Notes: generated from the letters alone by a model not told the origin. A DNA stretch of 64,000 bases from Ornithinimicrobium tianjinense (GCF_014636495.1 NZ_BMEM01000002.1:62001-126000); one strand, 5' to 3'; positions 1-8,969 are shown, counted from the stretch's first letter. Numbers and translations: made by a program.

Positions 1-315
1 GGCGGACAGCAGCAGCGCGTGGCGATCGCCCGCTCGTTGGCCATGGAGCCGACCGTGATGCTCTTCGACGAGCCCACCTCTGCGCTCGACCCGGAGATGA
101 TCAACGAGGTCCTGGACGTCATGACCCAGCTGGCCCACAGCGGGATGACGATGATCGTCGTCACCCACGAGATGGGCTTCGCCCGCAAGGCCGCGGACCG
201 GGTCGTCTTCATGGCTGACGGCGCCATCGTGGAGGAGAACACCCCCGAGGAGTTCTTCACCCACCCCCGCTCGGCCCGGGCCAAGGACTTCCTGGGCAAG
301 ATCCTCACCCACTGA
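1..315 (+). CDS. gluA: Glutamate-type amino-acid ABC transporter, ATP-binding subunit (5'-truncated by window edge)
   Basis: Only the C-terminal part is present; the reading frame is open from base 1. It begins inside the ABC signature ([13 protein letters not shown]), followed by the Walker B/D-loop segment [14 protein letters not shown] and the H-loop segment VVTHEMGF. This places it in the GlnQ/GluA family of polar amino-acid importer ATPases, which act at the inner face of the membrane. It is followed after 26 nt by a binding protein and two permeases, the order of Corynebacterium gluABCD, which is why I use that symbol. The substrate (glutamate, or possibly another polar amino acid) is inferred from family and context. 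Confidence 0.93.
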   Translation, partial: GGQQQRVAIARSLAMEPTVMLFDEPTSALDPEMINEVLDVMTQLAHSGMTMIVVTHEMGFARKAADRVVFMADGAIVEENTPEEFFTHPRSARAKDFLGKILTH

Positions 316-341
316 AACACCTCACCAAGGAGATCCAGCAG

Positions 342-1166
342 ATGAGCACTTCCTTCCGCATCGCCGCCGTGGCGGCCGCCGCGGCCCTGGCCCTGTCCGC
401 CTGCGGCAGCGACGGCGACGGCGCCGGCGCCGACGGCGACGGCCTGAAGATCGGCATCAAGTTCGACCAGCCCGGCCTGGGCCTCAAGGACGGCGAGAAC
501 TACACCGGCATGGACGTCGAGGTGGCCAAGAAGGTCGCCGAGGGTCTGGGCGTGGCCGAGGACAAGATCACCTGGGTCCAGGCCCCCTCCCCGCAGCGCG
601 AGCAGCTGCTCAAGACCGGTCAGGTCGACATGATCTTCGCGACCTACTCCATCACCGACAAGCGCAAGGCCGAGGTCTCCTTCGCCGGCCCGTACTTCGT
701 CGCAGGCCAGAGCCTGCTCGTGGGCGCCGACTCGGACATCACCGGTCTGGACGACTCGCTCGACGGCAAGCTCCTCTGCTCGGTCACGGGGTCCACCTCC
801 GCGGAGAAGATCAAGGAGGAGATCCCCGGGGTCGAGCTCCAGGAGTACGGCACCTACTCCGAGTGCGCCGCCCAGGTGGCCAACGGCACCCTGGACGCGC
901 TGACCACCGACGACGCGATCCTCGCCGGCTACGCCGCCCAGGACACCTACAAGGGCAAGCTCAAGCTGGTCGGCGGCACCTTCTCCACGGAGAACTACGG
1001 CGTGGGCCTGCCCAAGGACTCCGAGCAGTGCGAGGAGATCAACGAGATCCTCAACGGCCTCTGGGAGGACGGCACGATGGAGCAGATCATCTCCGACAAC
1101 CTCGGCGAGGCCGGCTACGAGTACAACAAGGAGCTGAACCCGCCGGAGGCCGGCGGCAACTGCTGA
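342..1166 (+). CDS. gluB: Glutamate-type ABC transporter substrate-binding lipoprotein
   Basis: A 274-residue extracellular solute-binding protein of family 3 (SBP_bac_3). The N-terminus is a lipoprotein signal: Arg6, an Ala-rich hydrophobic stretch and lipobox LSAC with Cys21 as the lipidation site. A short Gly/Asp linker follows, then the binding domain from about residue 35 to 260 (KIGIKFDQPGLG, then YTGMDVEVAKKVAEGLG and FAGPYFVAGQSLLV). An AGGAG ribosome site lies about nine bases before the ATG. It should deliver substrate to the two permeases downstream. A perfect hairpin follows the gene and may set its expression above that of the permeases. Confidence 0.95.
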   Translation: MSTSFRIAAVAAAAALALSACGSDGDGAGADGDGLKIGIKFDQPGLGLKDGENYTGMDVEVAKKVAEGLGVAEDKITWVQAPSPQREQLLKTGQVDMIFATYSITDKRKAEVSFAGPYFVAGQSLLVGADSDITGLDDSLDGKLLCSVTGSTSAEKIKEEIPGVELQEYGTYSECAAQVANGTLDALTTDDAILAGYAAQDTYKGKLKLVGGTFSTENYGVGLPKDSEQCEEINEILNGLWEDGTMEQIISDNLGEAGYEYNKELNPPEAGGNC

Positions 1167-1204
1167 GGCGCGGCTTCACGCCATACCTCGTCCGCCCGAC
1201 GACA

Positions 1205-1241
1205 CCGGAGGGTATGCCGCGCCGCGCGGCATACCCTCCGG
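1205..1241. terminator. Perfect 16-bp intra-operon hairpin between gluB and gluC
   Basis: CCGGAGGGTATGCCGC at 1205-1220 is followed by a 5-base loop and its exact reverse complement at 1226-1241. No T-run follows. Position after a binding-protein gene and before the permeases fits an RNA-stabilising or leaky-terminator element that raises binding-protein expression; this role is inference. The arms contain the octamer GGTATGCC seen across the window. Confidence 0.75.
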
Positions 1242-1261
1242 GTCAGGACCCACGGAGACCC

Positions 1262-1945
1262 ATGCAGACCATTTTCGAGCAGTTCGGGCTACTCGCCGCG
1301 TTCTGGATGACGATCAAGCTGACCCTGTGGTCGGCGCTCTTCGCCACCGTCATCGGGACGCTCGTGGCGATCATGCGCCTGTCCCCGGTGGGCATCCTGC
1401 GCCAGCTCGGCGCGACCTACGTGACGCTCGTGCGCAATACGCCGCTGACGCTCATCATGATCTTCAGCAGCATCGCCCTGTCGGGGGTGCTGGGCCTCGT
1501 GCTCGCCTCGCGTGACGCGCCCGGGGGCTACATCGCCACCCAGAACTTCCGGCTCGCGGTCCTCGCGCTCTCGGTCTACCACGCGGCGTTCGTCTGCGAG
1601 GCCATCCGGTCCGGCGTCAACACCATCCCTCTCGGCCAGGCCGAGGCGGCGCGTTCCATCGGGCTGACGTTCAGCCAGAGCCTGCGCGAGATCATCCTGC
1701 CCCAGGCGTTCCGCGGGGCGGTGACACCCCTGGGCAACACGCTGATCGCGCTGACCAAGAACACCACGATCGCGGCAGCCATCGGCGTCGCCGAGACGGC
1801 ACTGGTCATGCGCAACGTCGCGGAGTTCGACCCAGGACTGCTCTGGACGGCGTTCGGCCTCATCGCGCTCGGCTTCGTCATCCTCACGGTGCCGATGGGT
1901 CTGGCCACGTCCTTCCTCGCGCACCGCCTGGCGGTGAAGCGATGA
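1262..1945 (+). CDS. gluC: Glutamate-type ABC transporter permease
   Basis: A 227-residue HisM/GltJ-type permease with about five membrane spans, beginning MQTIFEQFGLLAAFW. The cytoplasmic EAA loop that docks to the ATPase is visible as EAARSIGLTFSQSLREIILP. The frame is open further upstream, but the ATG at 1262 gives the normal family N-terminus and has a purine-rich GGAGACC just before it. The stop overlaps the next start by four bases (ATGA), showing translational coupling to gluD. The ABC-type family is certain; the substrate is inferred. Confidence 0.93.
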   Translation: MQTIFEQFGLLAAFWMTIKLTLWSALFATVIGTLVAIMRLSPVGILRQLGATYVTLVRNTPLTLIMIFSSIALSGVLGLVLASRDAPGGYIATQNFRLAVLALSVYHAAFVCEAIRSGVNTIPLGQAEAARSIGLTFSQSLREIILPQAFRGAVTPLGNTLIALTKNTTIAAAIGVAETALVMRNVAEFDPGLLWTAFGLIALGFVILTVPMGLATSFLAHRLAVKR

Positions 1946-2910
1946 CCGCCGCCAACGTCCTCTTCGACGCCCCCGGCCCCCGGGCCCGGGCCAGGCACCG
2001 CATGCTGGCCATCGTCGGGCTCCTCGCGCTCCTCGGCGCCCTGGCCTGGGTGCTCATGCGCTTCCAGGCCAAGGGGCAGCTCGAGCCGGCGCTGTGGAGC
2101 TGGGTGGTGCAGCCCGACTCCTGGCGCTACTACCTGCTGCCGGGACTGCTCGCGACGCTCCAGGCGGGCGCCATCGCCATCGTGGTCTCGATGGTGCTCG
2201 CCCTGGCGCTCGCGATGTCGCGAATGTCGGAGATCACCGTGCTGCGCTGGGCCGCCACCCTCTTCGTGGAGTTCTTCCGCGGGGTGCCCGTGCTCATCAT
2301 GATGCTCTTCGCGTTCTACTTCCTCGTCGACCGCGGCTGGCTGCCGGACAGCACGAACCCGCTCGCCGGCGCGGTCACCGGGCTCGTCCTCTACAACTCG
2401 GCCGTGCTCGCCGAGGTCATCCGCAACGGCGTCGCCTCGCTGCCCTCGGGCCAGCGCGAGGCCGGGCTGTCGATCGGGCTGTCCCCCTCGCAGACCCGTC
2501 GCATCATCCTGGTCCCCCAGTCGCTCAGCGCGATGCTGCCCACCCTGGTCAGCCAGGTCATCGTCATCCTCAAGGACTCGGCGCTGGCGGTGATGATCCT
2601 CTACCCCGAGCTCACCCGCGCGGCCGGTGACGTCGGCTCGGCGAAGGGGGCACCCCTCCAGGCGTATGTCGTGGCTGCTGTCCTCTACATCGTCGTCAAC
2701 TACACGATCCAGCGGATCGCCCAGTGGGTGGAGTCGCGCCAGCGGCGCCGGGGCCGGTCGGCCGGCGGCGTGGTCCACGCCGACACCGGCACGCTGGGCG
2801 CCGGCACCGTCGACGGTGCCCAGGTCATGGAGGACGCTGCGGGACACGTCCACACCAACCTCGAGGACGACGTCTCACGGTCCGCCCACCGCGGCATCGG
2901 GCGCGACTGA
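1942..2910 (+). CDS. gluD: Glutamate-type ABC transporter permease, long C-terminal tail
   Basis: The second permease of the system (322 residues) and partner of gluC in a heterodimeric channel. A cytoplasmic N-terminal segment of about 25 residues precedes the spans (AIVGLLALLGALAWVLM, TLQAGAIAIVVSMVLALALAM). The EAA loop reads EAGLSIGLSPSQTRRIILVP. After the last span (AYVVAAVLYIVVNYTIQRIAQW) a hydrophilic tail of about 60 residues, rich in Arg, Asp and His, extends beyond the usual permease end; such tails occur in actinobacterial GluD proteins. The ATG lies in an ATGA overlap with gluC. Confidence 0.93.
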   Translation: MTAANVLFDAPGPRARARHRMLAIVGLLALLGALAWVLMRFQAKGQLEPALWSWVVQPDSWRYYLLPGLLATLQAGAIAIVVSMVLALALAMSRMSEITVLRWAATLFVEFFRGVPVLIMMLFAFYFLVDRGWLPDSTNPLAGAVTGLVLYNSAVLAEVIRNGVASLPSGQREAGLSIGLSPSQTRRIILVPQSLSAMLPTLVSQVIVILKDSALAVMILYPELTRAAGDVGSAKGAPLQAYVVAAVLYIVVNYTIQRIAQWVESRQRRRGRSAGGVVHADTGTLGAGTVDGAQVMEDAAGHVHTNLEDDVSRSAHRGIGRD

Positions 2911-3121
2911 CGGCTGCGCCGACGGGCCGCATCCCTCCGTCGCCGGCACGCCGAGCAGGAGTGCACCTGACATCACCGCTCCGCCAGTGTCGGTGGATCT
3001 GTCCCGGCGGCATACCCGGGTGGTGTCTGCCCCAGCGTGCACATGCGCGCTCTGGTCGGTCCTGGTCGGGCGTGTCGTCAGGACGGATCGCCCGACTGTG
3101 CCGGACCGAGGGCCACCGTCC

Positions 3122-3550
3122 TCAGGAGTCTCTGCGAGCCCGCCAGGCCAGGGCTGACAGCACGGCGGTCGTGGGCGCCCACACTGCCCTCTCGGGCCTG
3201 GACGGCGAGAGGCCGTTCATGACGGCACCGACGCCCATCAGCACGGCTATGCCGGTCAGCAGATGGCGGCGCACCCTGACCGGAGTGCCATGGCTGGTGA
3301 TCCCCACGGCGAGCCCGGCGTAGACCGCGGCGGCTCCCGCGCTCACGACCCTGAGGCGGTCAGGCAGCACGCCGGGGTGAGCACCGCCATAGCTGGCGCG
3401 GCCCCACGGAGCCCCGAGGGCGAGCGCCACCTGGAACGCGCCGACCACTCCCAGACCCACGGACAGAGCTCTGTGTTCAGGGGAGCGCCCCTGACGCTCC
3501 GTACTCGATGATGTCTCCCTCGCCGCACCCATCCGGTCATCATGGCGCAT
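3122..3550 (-). CDS. Hypothetical integral membrane protein
   Basis: A 142-residue protein with a charged N-terminus of about 25 residues and then roughly four hydrophobic segments (ALSVGLGVVGAFQVALALGA, VVSAGAAAVYAGLAVGI, LLTGIAVLMGVGAVMNGL, and a short C-terminal one). No enzymatic motif is visible. It is a lone gene convergent with the glu operon and separated from it by about 210 nt in which I see no gene. Hydrophobicity and low-complexity content are compatible with a genuine small membrane protein, but the start is uncertain and function is unknown. Confidence 0.55.
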   Translation of the reverse strand: MRHDDRMGAARETSSSTERQGRSPEHRALSVGLGVVGAFQVALALGAPWGRASYGGAHPGVLPDRLRVVSAGAAAVYAGLAVGITSHGTPVRVRRHLLTGIAVLMGVGAVMNGLSPSRPERAVWAPTTAVLSALAWRARRDS

Positions 3551-3627
3551 CCCGCAGCGCCGTCGATCGGGTGGCCGTCAGCCCCGGCAGCGCGCGACCA
3601 CTGCGAGCGTGGCGATCCGAAGGCAAA

Positions 3628-3671
3628 GAGAGGCCCTCTGACCTGCTCGTGCGCCGGTCGGAGGGCCTCTC
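3628..3671 (-). terminator. Terminator hairpin downstream of tRNA-Asn
   Basis: GAGAGGCCCTC (3628-3638) and GAGGGCCTCTC (3661-3671) form an 11-bp perfect stem. On the minus strand the hairpin starts seven bases after the tRNA-Asn 3' end and is followed by TTTGCC, fitting termination of the tRNA transcript. Confidence 0.75.
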
Positions 3672-3677
3672 GTCACG

Positions 3678-3750
3678 CTCCCCCGGTTGGACTCGAACCA
3701 ACAACCTGCCGGTTAACAGCCGGCTGCTCTGCCAATTGAGCTACAGGGGA
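3678..3750 (-). tRNA. tRNA-Asn (anticodon GTT)
   Basis: Read on the minus strand, a full cloverleaf is visible: acceptor 5' arm TCCCCTG pairs with CGGGGGA, the D-arm contains AGCTCAATTGGCAGAGC, the anticodon arm CCGGCTGTTAACCGG displays GTT, and the T-arm contains GGTTCGAGTCC. It is 73 nt long with discriminator G and no encoded CCA. It lies between a hypothetical gene next to dnaG and a terminator hairpin, a common actinobacterial location for this tRNA. Confidence 0.97.
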
Positions 3751-3829
3751 ATGTGTGCGAGGACAGACTGTAGCAAAGGGTCGGCCCGCCGCTGAAATCC
3801 GGCCCGACGAGGTCTCAAGTCCTTCCGGT

Positions 3830-4402
3830 TCAGGGCGTGGGGTCCATGCCCACCTGGCCCCGCAGCTCCTGCCGCGCCAGGAGCACCTGCTCCGCGAGCG
3901 CCACGTCGTCCTGCCGACTCCCCCGGCCCAGCAGCACCTGCTCGACGAGCTCGCGGGTGCGCAGGTCGTTGCGGACCGTCACCCGCGCCGACCGTCGCGG
4001 GCCCAGGTCCACGACCCGCGCGAGGACCACGCTGGCCGAGGTCCGCTCGCGGAACACCTCCGGCACCATGCCAGGCCCGGTCAGCCGCTGAAGGGACCAC
4101 TGCCGGCCCTCGATGCCGTCCACGAACGAGGCAGCGAGCATCCACGTCTCCGGGTTCCAGGCGCCCGCGTCCACCTCGTGCCAGGGTCGCTCCAGCTGCG
4201 TCTCCCCGCCCTCGGTCCGCTCCAGCAGCCGCCAGGTCGTCAGCAGCAGCCAGTGGCCCGTCGCGTCCTCCTGGGCGCTGGCGAGCAGCTGCTCGCCGCG
4301 ACCGAGCTGCGCCCGAGCACCCTGAGGCACGTCGTCAGCCGACCGCTCCGGCTTGGTCACCACCGGCTCACCCTCGGCCCCACGTCGCCTGAACATGCTC
4401 AT
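3830..4402 (-). CDS. Hypothetical protein cotranscribed with dnaG
   Basis: A 190-residue soluble protein beginning MSMFRRRGAEGEPVV. Its ATG overlaps the dnaG stop by four bases (ATGA), which fixes the start and implies coupled translation. The body resembles a PH-like or small beta-rich fold by eye (HWLLLTTWRLLERTEGG, then WSLQRLTGPGMVPEVFRERT), with a charged helical C-terminus containing ELVEQVLLGRGSRQDDVALAEQVLL. No catalytic motif is visible. A gene in this position between dnaG and tRNA-Asn recurs in related actinobacteria, but I do not know its function. Confidence 0.8.
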   Translation of the reverse strand: MSMFRRRGAEGEPVVTKPERSADDVPQGARAQLGRGEQLLASAQEDATGHWLLLTTWRLLERTEGGETQLERPWHEVDAGAWNPETWMLAASFVDGIEGRQWSLQRLTGPGMVPEVFRERTSASVVLARVVDLGPRRSARVTVRNDLRTRELVEQVLLGRGSRQDDVALAEQVLLARQELRGQVGMDPTP

Positions 4403-6354
4403 CCGTCCGTCCTTCCGTCCTTGAGCGCAGCGAACCGCCGCTGCAGCAGCATGAGCTCCTCCGAGAGGCGGCGCGCCTCCGGGGAGCCGGGGCCCGCGCG
4501 GCGCGCTGCCCCCATCGTCTGTGCGATCTGGTGCTCGAGCCCGGCGAGGCGCACCCTCTGCACCAACGAGTCGACATACGTCTCGGGGGGCAGGCCCGAG
4601 AGGGGGTCCAGCCGCGTGGGCAGCGGCGCCACCGCCAGCTCGTGGACCAGCGGCTGCACGAGGGGCGGGGTCTGGGACACGACCGCCTGGTTCCACCGGG
4701 TGGCGCTCATCGACGCAGCCGCTCGCACCCCGCCGACCTGGCGCAGCGCGTGCCACACCGCCTGGTGCATCGGGGCCCGCAGCTGGTCCGGACCCAGCTC
4801 GTCCATGTCCTCGGCGATGATGGCCAGGGGATACTGCAGCGCGACCTGCAGCAGGTTGCGCTCGGCCATCTGCACCGGGTCGGTCAGGTCGGGCCTGGGC
4901 ACCGGCGGATGCCGCTCCTCGGCCTGCTCCTGCTCCGCCGCGCGACCGGTCGCCCGCTCGCGAGCACCACGGTCCTCGGAGTGGAGCGCCCGGTTGACCT
5001 CGACGGTGAGCGCCTGCGGGTCGACGCCCATCCAGCCGGCCACGTCGCGGACATACTCCGGCCGCAGGGTCGCGTCCTTGATCCCGGCCAGGATCGGCGC
5101 GACGGCACGCATCGCCTGGACGCGCTCCCCGGCCAGGCCCAGGTCGTAGGGCGCGAGGGTCGTCCGCACGGCGAACTCGAACATCGGCTGCGCGGAGTCG
5201 ACGAGAGCCCGCACCGCATCCTCCCCCTCCCTCAGCCACAGGTCGTTGGGGTCCTGGCCGTCGGCCGCCACGGCCACGAAGCTCTGCGCCGCCCACCGGT
5301 GGTCCTGCTCGAACGCCTTCATCGCGGCCTTCTGACCAGCGGCGTCGCCGTCGAAGGTGAAGATGACCCGCGCCGGGGCCCGGCCGGGCTCGTCCCGCAG
5401 CATGCGCCGCAGGATCGCGATGTGGTCGGTCCCGAAGGCCGTGCCGCAGGTGGCGACCGCCGTGCCGACACCGGACAGGTGCGCCGCCATCACGTCGGTG
5501 TAGCCCTCGACCACGACCGCCCGCCGCTCGGTGGAGATCGCCTTCTTGGCCAGGTCCAGCCCGTAGAGCACGCCGGTCTTCTTGTAGATCGGGGTCTCGG
5601 CGGTGTTGAGGTACTTCGCGGCGATCCGATCGTCGTCGTAGAGCCGCCGGGCGCCGAAGCCGACCGTGTCGCCGGCGATGGAGCGGATCGGCCACATCAC
5701 CCGTCCCCGGAAGCGGTCGTAGAGACCGCGGCCACCCTTCGCCGACAGCCCGCCGACGACGAGCTCCTCCTCGGTGAACCCCTTCGCGCGCAGGTGGTCG
5801 GTGAGCGCCTGGCCGGACTGCGGGGAGTAGCCCACCATGAACTGCGCGGCGTGCTTGCCGTTGAAACCCTTGTCGTGCAGGAAGACCCGGGCAACCCGAC
5901 CCTCGTGGCTCTGCAGGAGCGCCTGGTGGTAGAACTCCTCGGCCACCCGGTGCGCCTCCATCAGCCGGGTCCGCTGCCCGACCGGCACCTGGGGACCCTC
6001 GCGCCCGCCCGGGCCGGCGGACTCGTCATACCGCAGCACGATCCCGAGGCGGTCGGCGAGCCGCTCCACGGCCTCGGAGAAGGTCAGGTGGTCGATCTTG
6101 GAGACGAAGTCGATGACGTCCCCGCCCTCACCGCAGCCGAAGCAGTGGAAGTAGCCCACCGCGGGGCGCACCGTGAACGACGGTGTCTTCTCGTCGTGGA
6201 AGGGGCACAGGCCCTTGAGCGTGCCCACTCCCCCGCCGCGCAGGTTCACGCCGGCACCGCGCACCACCTCGTCGATCGAGGCGCGCTCCTTGACGGTCTG
6301 GACGTCCTCGCCCCGGATGCGACGGGCCACAGGCACCTCCGTTTCAGCGGTCAA
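4399..6354 (-). CDS. dnaG: DNA primase
   Basis: The 651-residue replicative primase, which makes RNA primers at the replication fork and contacts the DnaB helicase through its C-terminus. The N-terminal CHC2 zinc ribbon has Cys50, His53, Cys71 and Cys74 (CPFHDEKTPSF and FHCFGCGEGG). The catalytic TOPRIM core shows VVVEGYTDVMAAH and VIFTFDGDAAGQKAAM. A helical helicase-binding region with a Gln/Glu-rich linker (EQEQAEERHPPVPRP) ends the protein. Length is normal for actinobacteria. The downstream hypothetical gene overlaps its stop. It diverges from the MFS gene at 6490. Confidence 0.97.
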   Translation of the reverse strand: MTAETEVPVARRIRGEDVQTVKERASIDEVVRGAGVNLRGGGVGTLKGLCPFHDEKTPSFTVRPAVGYFHCFGCGEGGDVIDFVSKIDHLTFSEAVERLADRLGIVLRYDESAGPGGREGPQVPVGQRTRLMEAHRVAEEFYHQALLQSHEGRVARVFLHDKGFNGKHAAQFMVGYSPQSGQALTDHLRAKGFTEEELVVGGLSAKGGRGLYDRFRGRVMWPIRSIAGDTVGFGARRLYDDDRIAAKYLNTAETPIYKKTGVLYGLDLAKKAISTERRAVVVEGYTDVMAAHLSGVGTAVATCGTAFGTDHIAILRRMLRDEPGRAPARVIFTFDGDAAGQKAAMKAFEQDHRWAAQSFVAVAADGQDPNDLWLREGEDAVRALVDSAQPMFEFAVRTTLAPYDLGLAGERVQAMRAVAPILAGIKDATLRPEYVRDVAGWMGVDPQALTVEVNRALHSEDRGARERATGRAAEQEQAEERHPPVPRPDLTDPVQMAERNLLQVALQYPLAIIAEDMDELGPDQLRAPMHQAVWHALRQVGGVRAAASMSATRWNQAVVSQTPPLVQPLVHELAVAPLPTRLDPLSGLPPETYVDSLVQRVRLAGLEHQIAQTMGAARRAGPGSPEARRLSEELMLLQRRFAALKDGRTDG

Positions 6355-6489
6355 CCGGTTGTGGGAAGGAGTCTAGGTCTGTCAGCGTTGGACCTTCGGC
6401 CCTGTCCACATCCGGGGCCCTTCGAGCACCTCGACGTCGAGATGCGCCCTCACCGATGAACGCCGACGACGATCAAGGTCAGACTCCCC

Positions 6490-7998
6490 ATGACACAGCC
6501 CCCCGCGCACGCAGCGCCGGCCCCGGAGGCCCTCTCGCCCTCGACCCTGACCGTGCTGAGGACGCTGACCGTCGCGGCCTTCGTCGTCATCCTCAACGAG
6601 ACGGTGCTGGTCAACGCCCTGCCCCCGCTCATGGACTCCCTCCACGTCGACGAGCGCGCGGTCCAGTGGCTGTCGACGGGCTTCATGCTGACCCTGGCCG
6701 TGGTCATCCCCACGACCGGGTGGTTGCTCCAGCGGCTGGGCACGCGGGGCGCGTTCCGGCTGGCGATGTCGCTCTTCCTGCTCGGGACGACGATCAACCT
6801 GCTGGCGCCGACCTTCACCATCCTGCTCATCGGCCGCGTGGTCCAGGCCAGCGGCACCGCCGTGATGATGCCGCTGCTCATGACCACCCTGCTCACCCTG
6901 GTCCCGCCGAACGCGCGCGGTCGCGTGATGGGCAACGTGACCCTCGCGATGTCGGTGGCTCCGGCCCTCGGCCCGGCCGTCTCCGGGATCGTCCTGCAGT
7001 TCCTCGGCTGGCGCTGGCTGTTCGCCCTGGTGCTGCCGATCGCCCTGGCCGTCTTCCTGCTCGGCTCCCGCGGCCTGCGCGCCGCCGGCATCCCGGAACC
7101 GTCCGGACCCCGCCCACGCCTGGACGGCCTCAGCGTGCTGCTCTCCGCGGTCGGGTTCGGCGCCCTCGTCTACGGCCTGGCCGAGGTGGGCGGCGCAGGA
7201 TCGCGGTCCGGCTCGGCACCCCTCTCGCCCGCACCGATCGCCCTCGTCGTCGGCGCCCTGGGTCTGGCGCTCTTCGTCTGGCGCCAGCTGTCCCTGCAGC
7301 GCCGCAGCACCCCGCTGCTGGACCTGCGGGTCCTCTCCCACCGCCCGTATGCCGTGGCCGTCGCCCTCTGCTCGGTCGCCTTCATGGCCCTGATGGGGGT
7401 GATGATCCTGCTGCCGCTCTACCTGCAGAACGTCCGCGGGCTGTCGGTGCTCCAGACCGGCCTGCTCCTGATGCCTGGCGGGCTCGCCATGGGCCTGATG
7501 GGCCCGAGGGTCGGCCGGTGGTTCGACCGGATCGGTGCCCGGCGGCTGGTCATCCCGGGTGCGTTCATGGTCCTCGTGGCGCTGGCAGGCCTCGTCGCCT
7601 CCACGCTCGGAGCGCCCTGGTGGAGCTTCCTGCTGTGCCACGTCGTGGCCAGCATCGGCCTGGCGCTGATGTTCACGCCGATGTTCACCGGCGGCCTGGC
7701 CTCGCTCCCGCCGCACCTCTACCCCTTCGGCAGCGCCATGATCGGCAGCGTCCAGCAGGTCGCGGCGGCCGCGGGCACGGCCCTGTCGATCGCCGTGCTG
7801 TCCTGGCGGCAGTCCGCGATCCTGGCTGACGGCGCCCCGGCGGTCGAGGCTCTCGACGGCGGAGTCCGGGCGGCGCTGGTCGTGGGCGTCGTGCTCGCGG
7901 TGGTGGTCGCCGGGATCGCCCTGCTGGTGCGTGACCCCGCACCTGAGGCCCGCGACGAGGACGAGCAGGAGCGCCATACCGCAGCCTCGCTAGGCTGA
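6490..7998 (+). CDS. MFS multidrug exporter, DHA2 (EmrB/QacA) family
   Basis: A 502-residue proton-driven exporter with about 14 membrane spans. Family features include VILNETVLVNALPPLMDSLHV in the first span region, WLSTGFMLTLAVVIPTTGWLLQRLGTR for motif A, and the motif C-like VAPALGPAVSGIVLQ. The ATG at 6490 gives the usual N-terminus after a short Ala/Pro stretch. It diverges from dnaG across 135 nt, and its stop lies five bases before the LigD-like gene, suggesting a shared transcript. The substrate is unknown; drug efflux is a family-level inference. Confidence 0.9.
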   Translation: MTQPPAHAAPAPEALSPSTLTVLRTLTVAAFVVILNETVLVNALPPLMDSLHVDERAVQWLSTGFMLTLAVVIPTTGWLLQRLGTRGAFRLAMSLFLLGTTINLLAPTFTILLIGRVVQASGTAVMMPLLMTTLLTLVPPNARGRVMGNVTLAMSVAPALGPAVSGIVLQFLGWRWLFALVLPIALAVFLLGSRGLRAAGIPEPSGPRPRLDGLSVLLSAVGFGALVYGLAEVGGAGSRSGSAPLSPAPIALVVGALGLALFVWRQLSLQRRSTPLLDLRVLSHRPYAVAVALCSVAFMALMGVMILLPLYLQNVRGLSVLQTGLLLMPGGLAMGLMGPRVGRWFDRIGARRLVIPGAFMVLVALAGLVASTLGAPWWSFLLCHVVASIGLALMFTPMFTGGLASLPPHLYPFGSAMIGSVQQVAAAAGTALSIAVLSWRQSAILADGAPAVEALDGGVRAALVVGVVLAVVVAGIALLVRDPAPEARDEDEQERHTAASLG

Positions 7999-8003
7999 GC
8001 CGC

Positions 8004-8969
8004 ATGGCCAGGGCAAGCAGTCCCGCGACCGAGCTCGAGGTCGGCGGGCGGACGGTGCGGATCAGCAACCCTGACCGGGTCTACTTCCCGGAGCTGGGTC
8101 TGACCAAGCTCGACCTGGCGCAGTACTACGTGGCCGTCGGCGACGGCATCGTCAACGCCCTCCGGGAGCGCCCGTGCATGATGCACCGCTTCCCGGAGGG
8201 CATCGCCGGCGAGCGCGTCCACCAGAAGCGCCTCCCGCACGGGGCCCCCGACTGGATGGAGACCGTCCGCATCACCTTCCCACGGTGGAACCGCACCGCG
8301 GACGAGCTCTGCGTGACCGAGCTCGCCCAGGTGATCTGGTCGGTGCAGATGTCGTGCGTGGAGTTCCACCCGTGGAACAGCCGGCGAGGCCACGTCGAGC
8401 AGCCCGACGAGTGGCGGATCGACCTCGACCCCGGGGACGACTGCGACTTCGCCACCGTGCGGCGGGTCTGCGGCATCGCCCGGGAGGTCCTCGACGAGCT
8501 CGGCGCGACGGGCTGGCCCAAGACCACCGGCAGCAAGGGCATCCACGTCTACGTCCGGATCCCGCCCGAGCACGGTTTCGCCGACGTGCGCCGGGCCGCG
8601 CTCGCGTTCGCCCGCGAGGTCGAGCGGCGCACCGACGAGGCCACCACGACGTGGTGGCGCAAGGACCGTGACCCGCGCAAGGTCTTCGTCGACTTCAACC
8701 AGAACGCCCGCGACCACACCATCGCGGCCGCCTACTCCGTGCGCGCCACCCCCGACGCACGGGTGTCCGCTCCGCTGCGCTGGGACGAGGTGGCCGACTG
8801 CGACCCCGCCGACTTCACGATGCTCACCATGCCCGCCAGGTATGCCGAGCTCGGCGACCTGCACGCCGGGATCGACGACGCCGTCTTCGACATCGCACCG
8901 CTGCTGGAGTGGGCCGAGCGCGACGAGGCCGCGGGCGAGGAGACGCCGGAGGAGCCGGAGCCGGCCTGA
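8004..8969 (+). CDS. LigD-type DNA polymerase/primase domain protein (stand-alone)
   Basis: A 321-residue archaeo-eukaryotic primase-like polymerase domain of the LigD family, which fills and adds nucleotides at double-strand-break ends with Ku and a ligase in non-homologous end joining. Visible motifs are HRFPEG, the catalytic acidic pair in WRIDLDPGDD, TTGSKGIHVYVRI with the conserved Ser/His, and KVFVDFNQN. No ligase or nuclease domain is attached, as in the separate polymerase genes of several actinobacteria, and neither ku nor a ligase is in this window. A short acidic tail (EEPEPA) ends the protein. It is probably cotranscribed with the MFS gene. Confidence 0.92.
   Translation: MARASSPATELEVGGRTVRISNPDRVYFPELGLTKLDLAQYYVAVGDGIVNALRERPCMMHRFPEGIAGERVHQKRLPHGAPDWMETVRITFPRWNRTADELCVTELAQVIWSVQMSCVEFHPWNSRRGHVEQPDEWRIDLDPGDDCDFATVRRVCGIAREVLDELGATGWPKTTGSKGIHVYVRIPPEHGFADVRRAALAFAREVERRTDEATTTWWRKDRDPRKVFVDFNQNARDHTIAAAYSVRATPDARVSAPLRWDEVADCDPADFTMLTMPARYAELGDLHAGIDDAVFDIAPLLEWAERDEAAGEETPEEPEPA

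Noticed and set aside
863-1261. N-terminal extension of gluC overlapping gluB
   Set aside because: The extension is Arg-rich and runs antiphase through gluB and the hairpin; the permease family start is at 1262.
4531-6459. Long open frame on the plus strand opposite dnaG
   Set aside because: It is a by-product of high GC codon usage antisense to a clear primase gene; its translation is Arg/Gly/Val-rich with no family motif.
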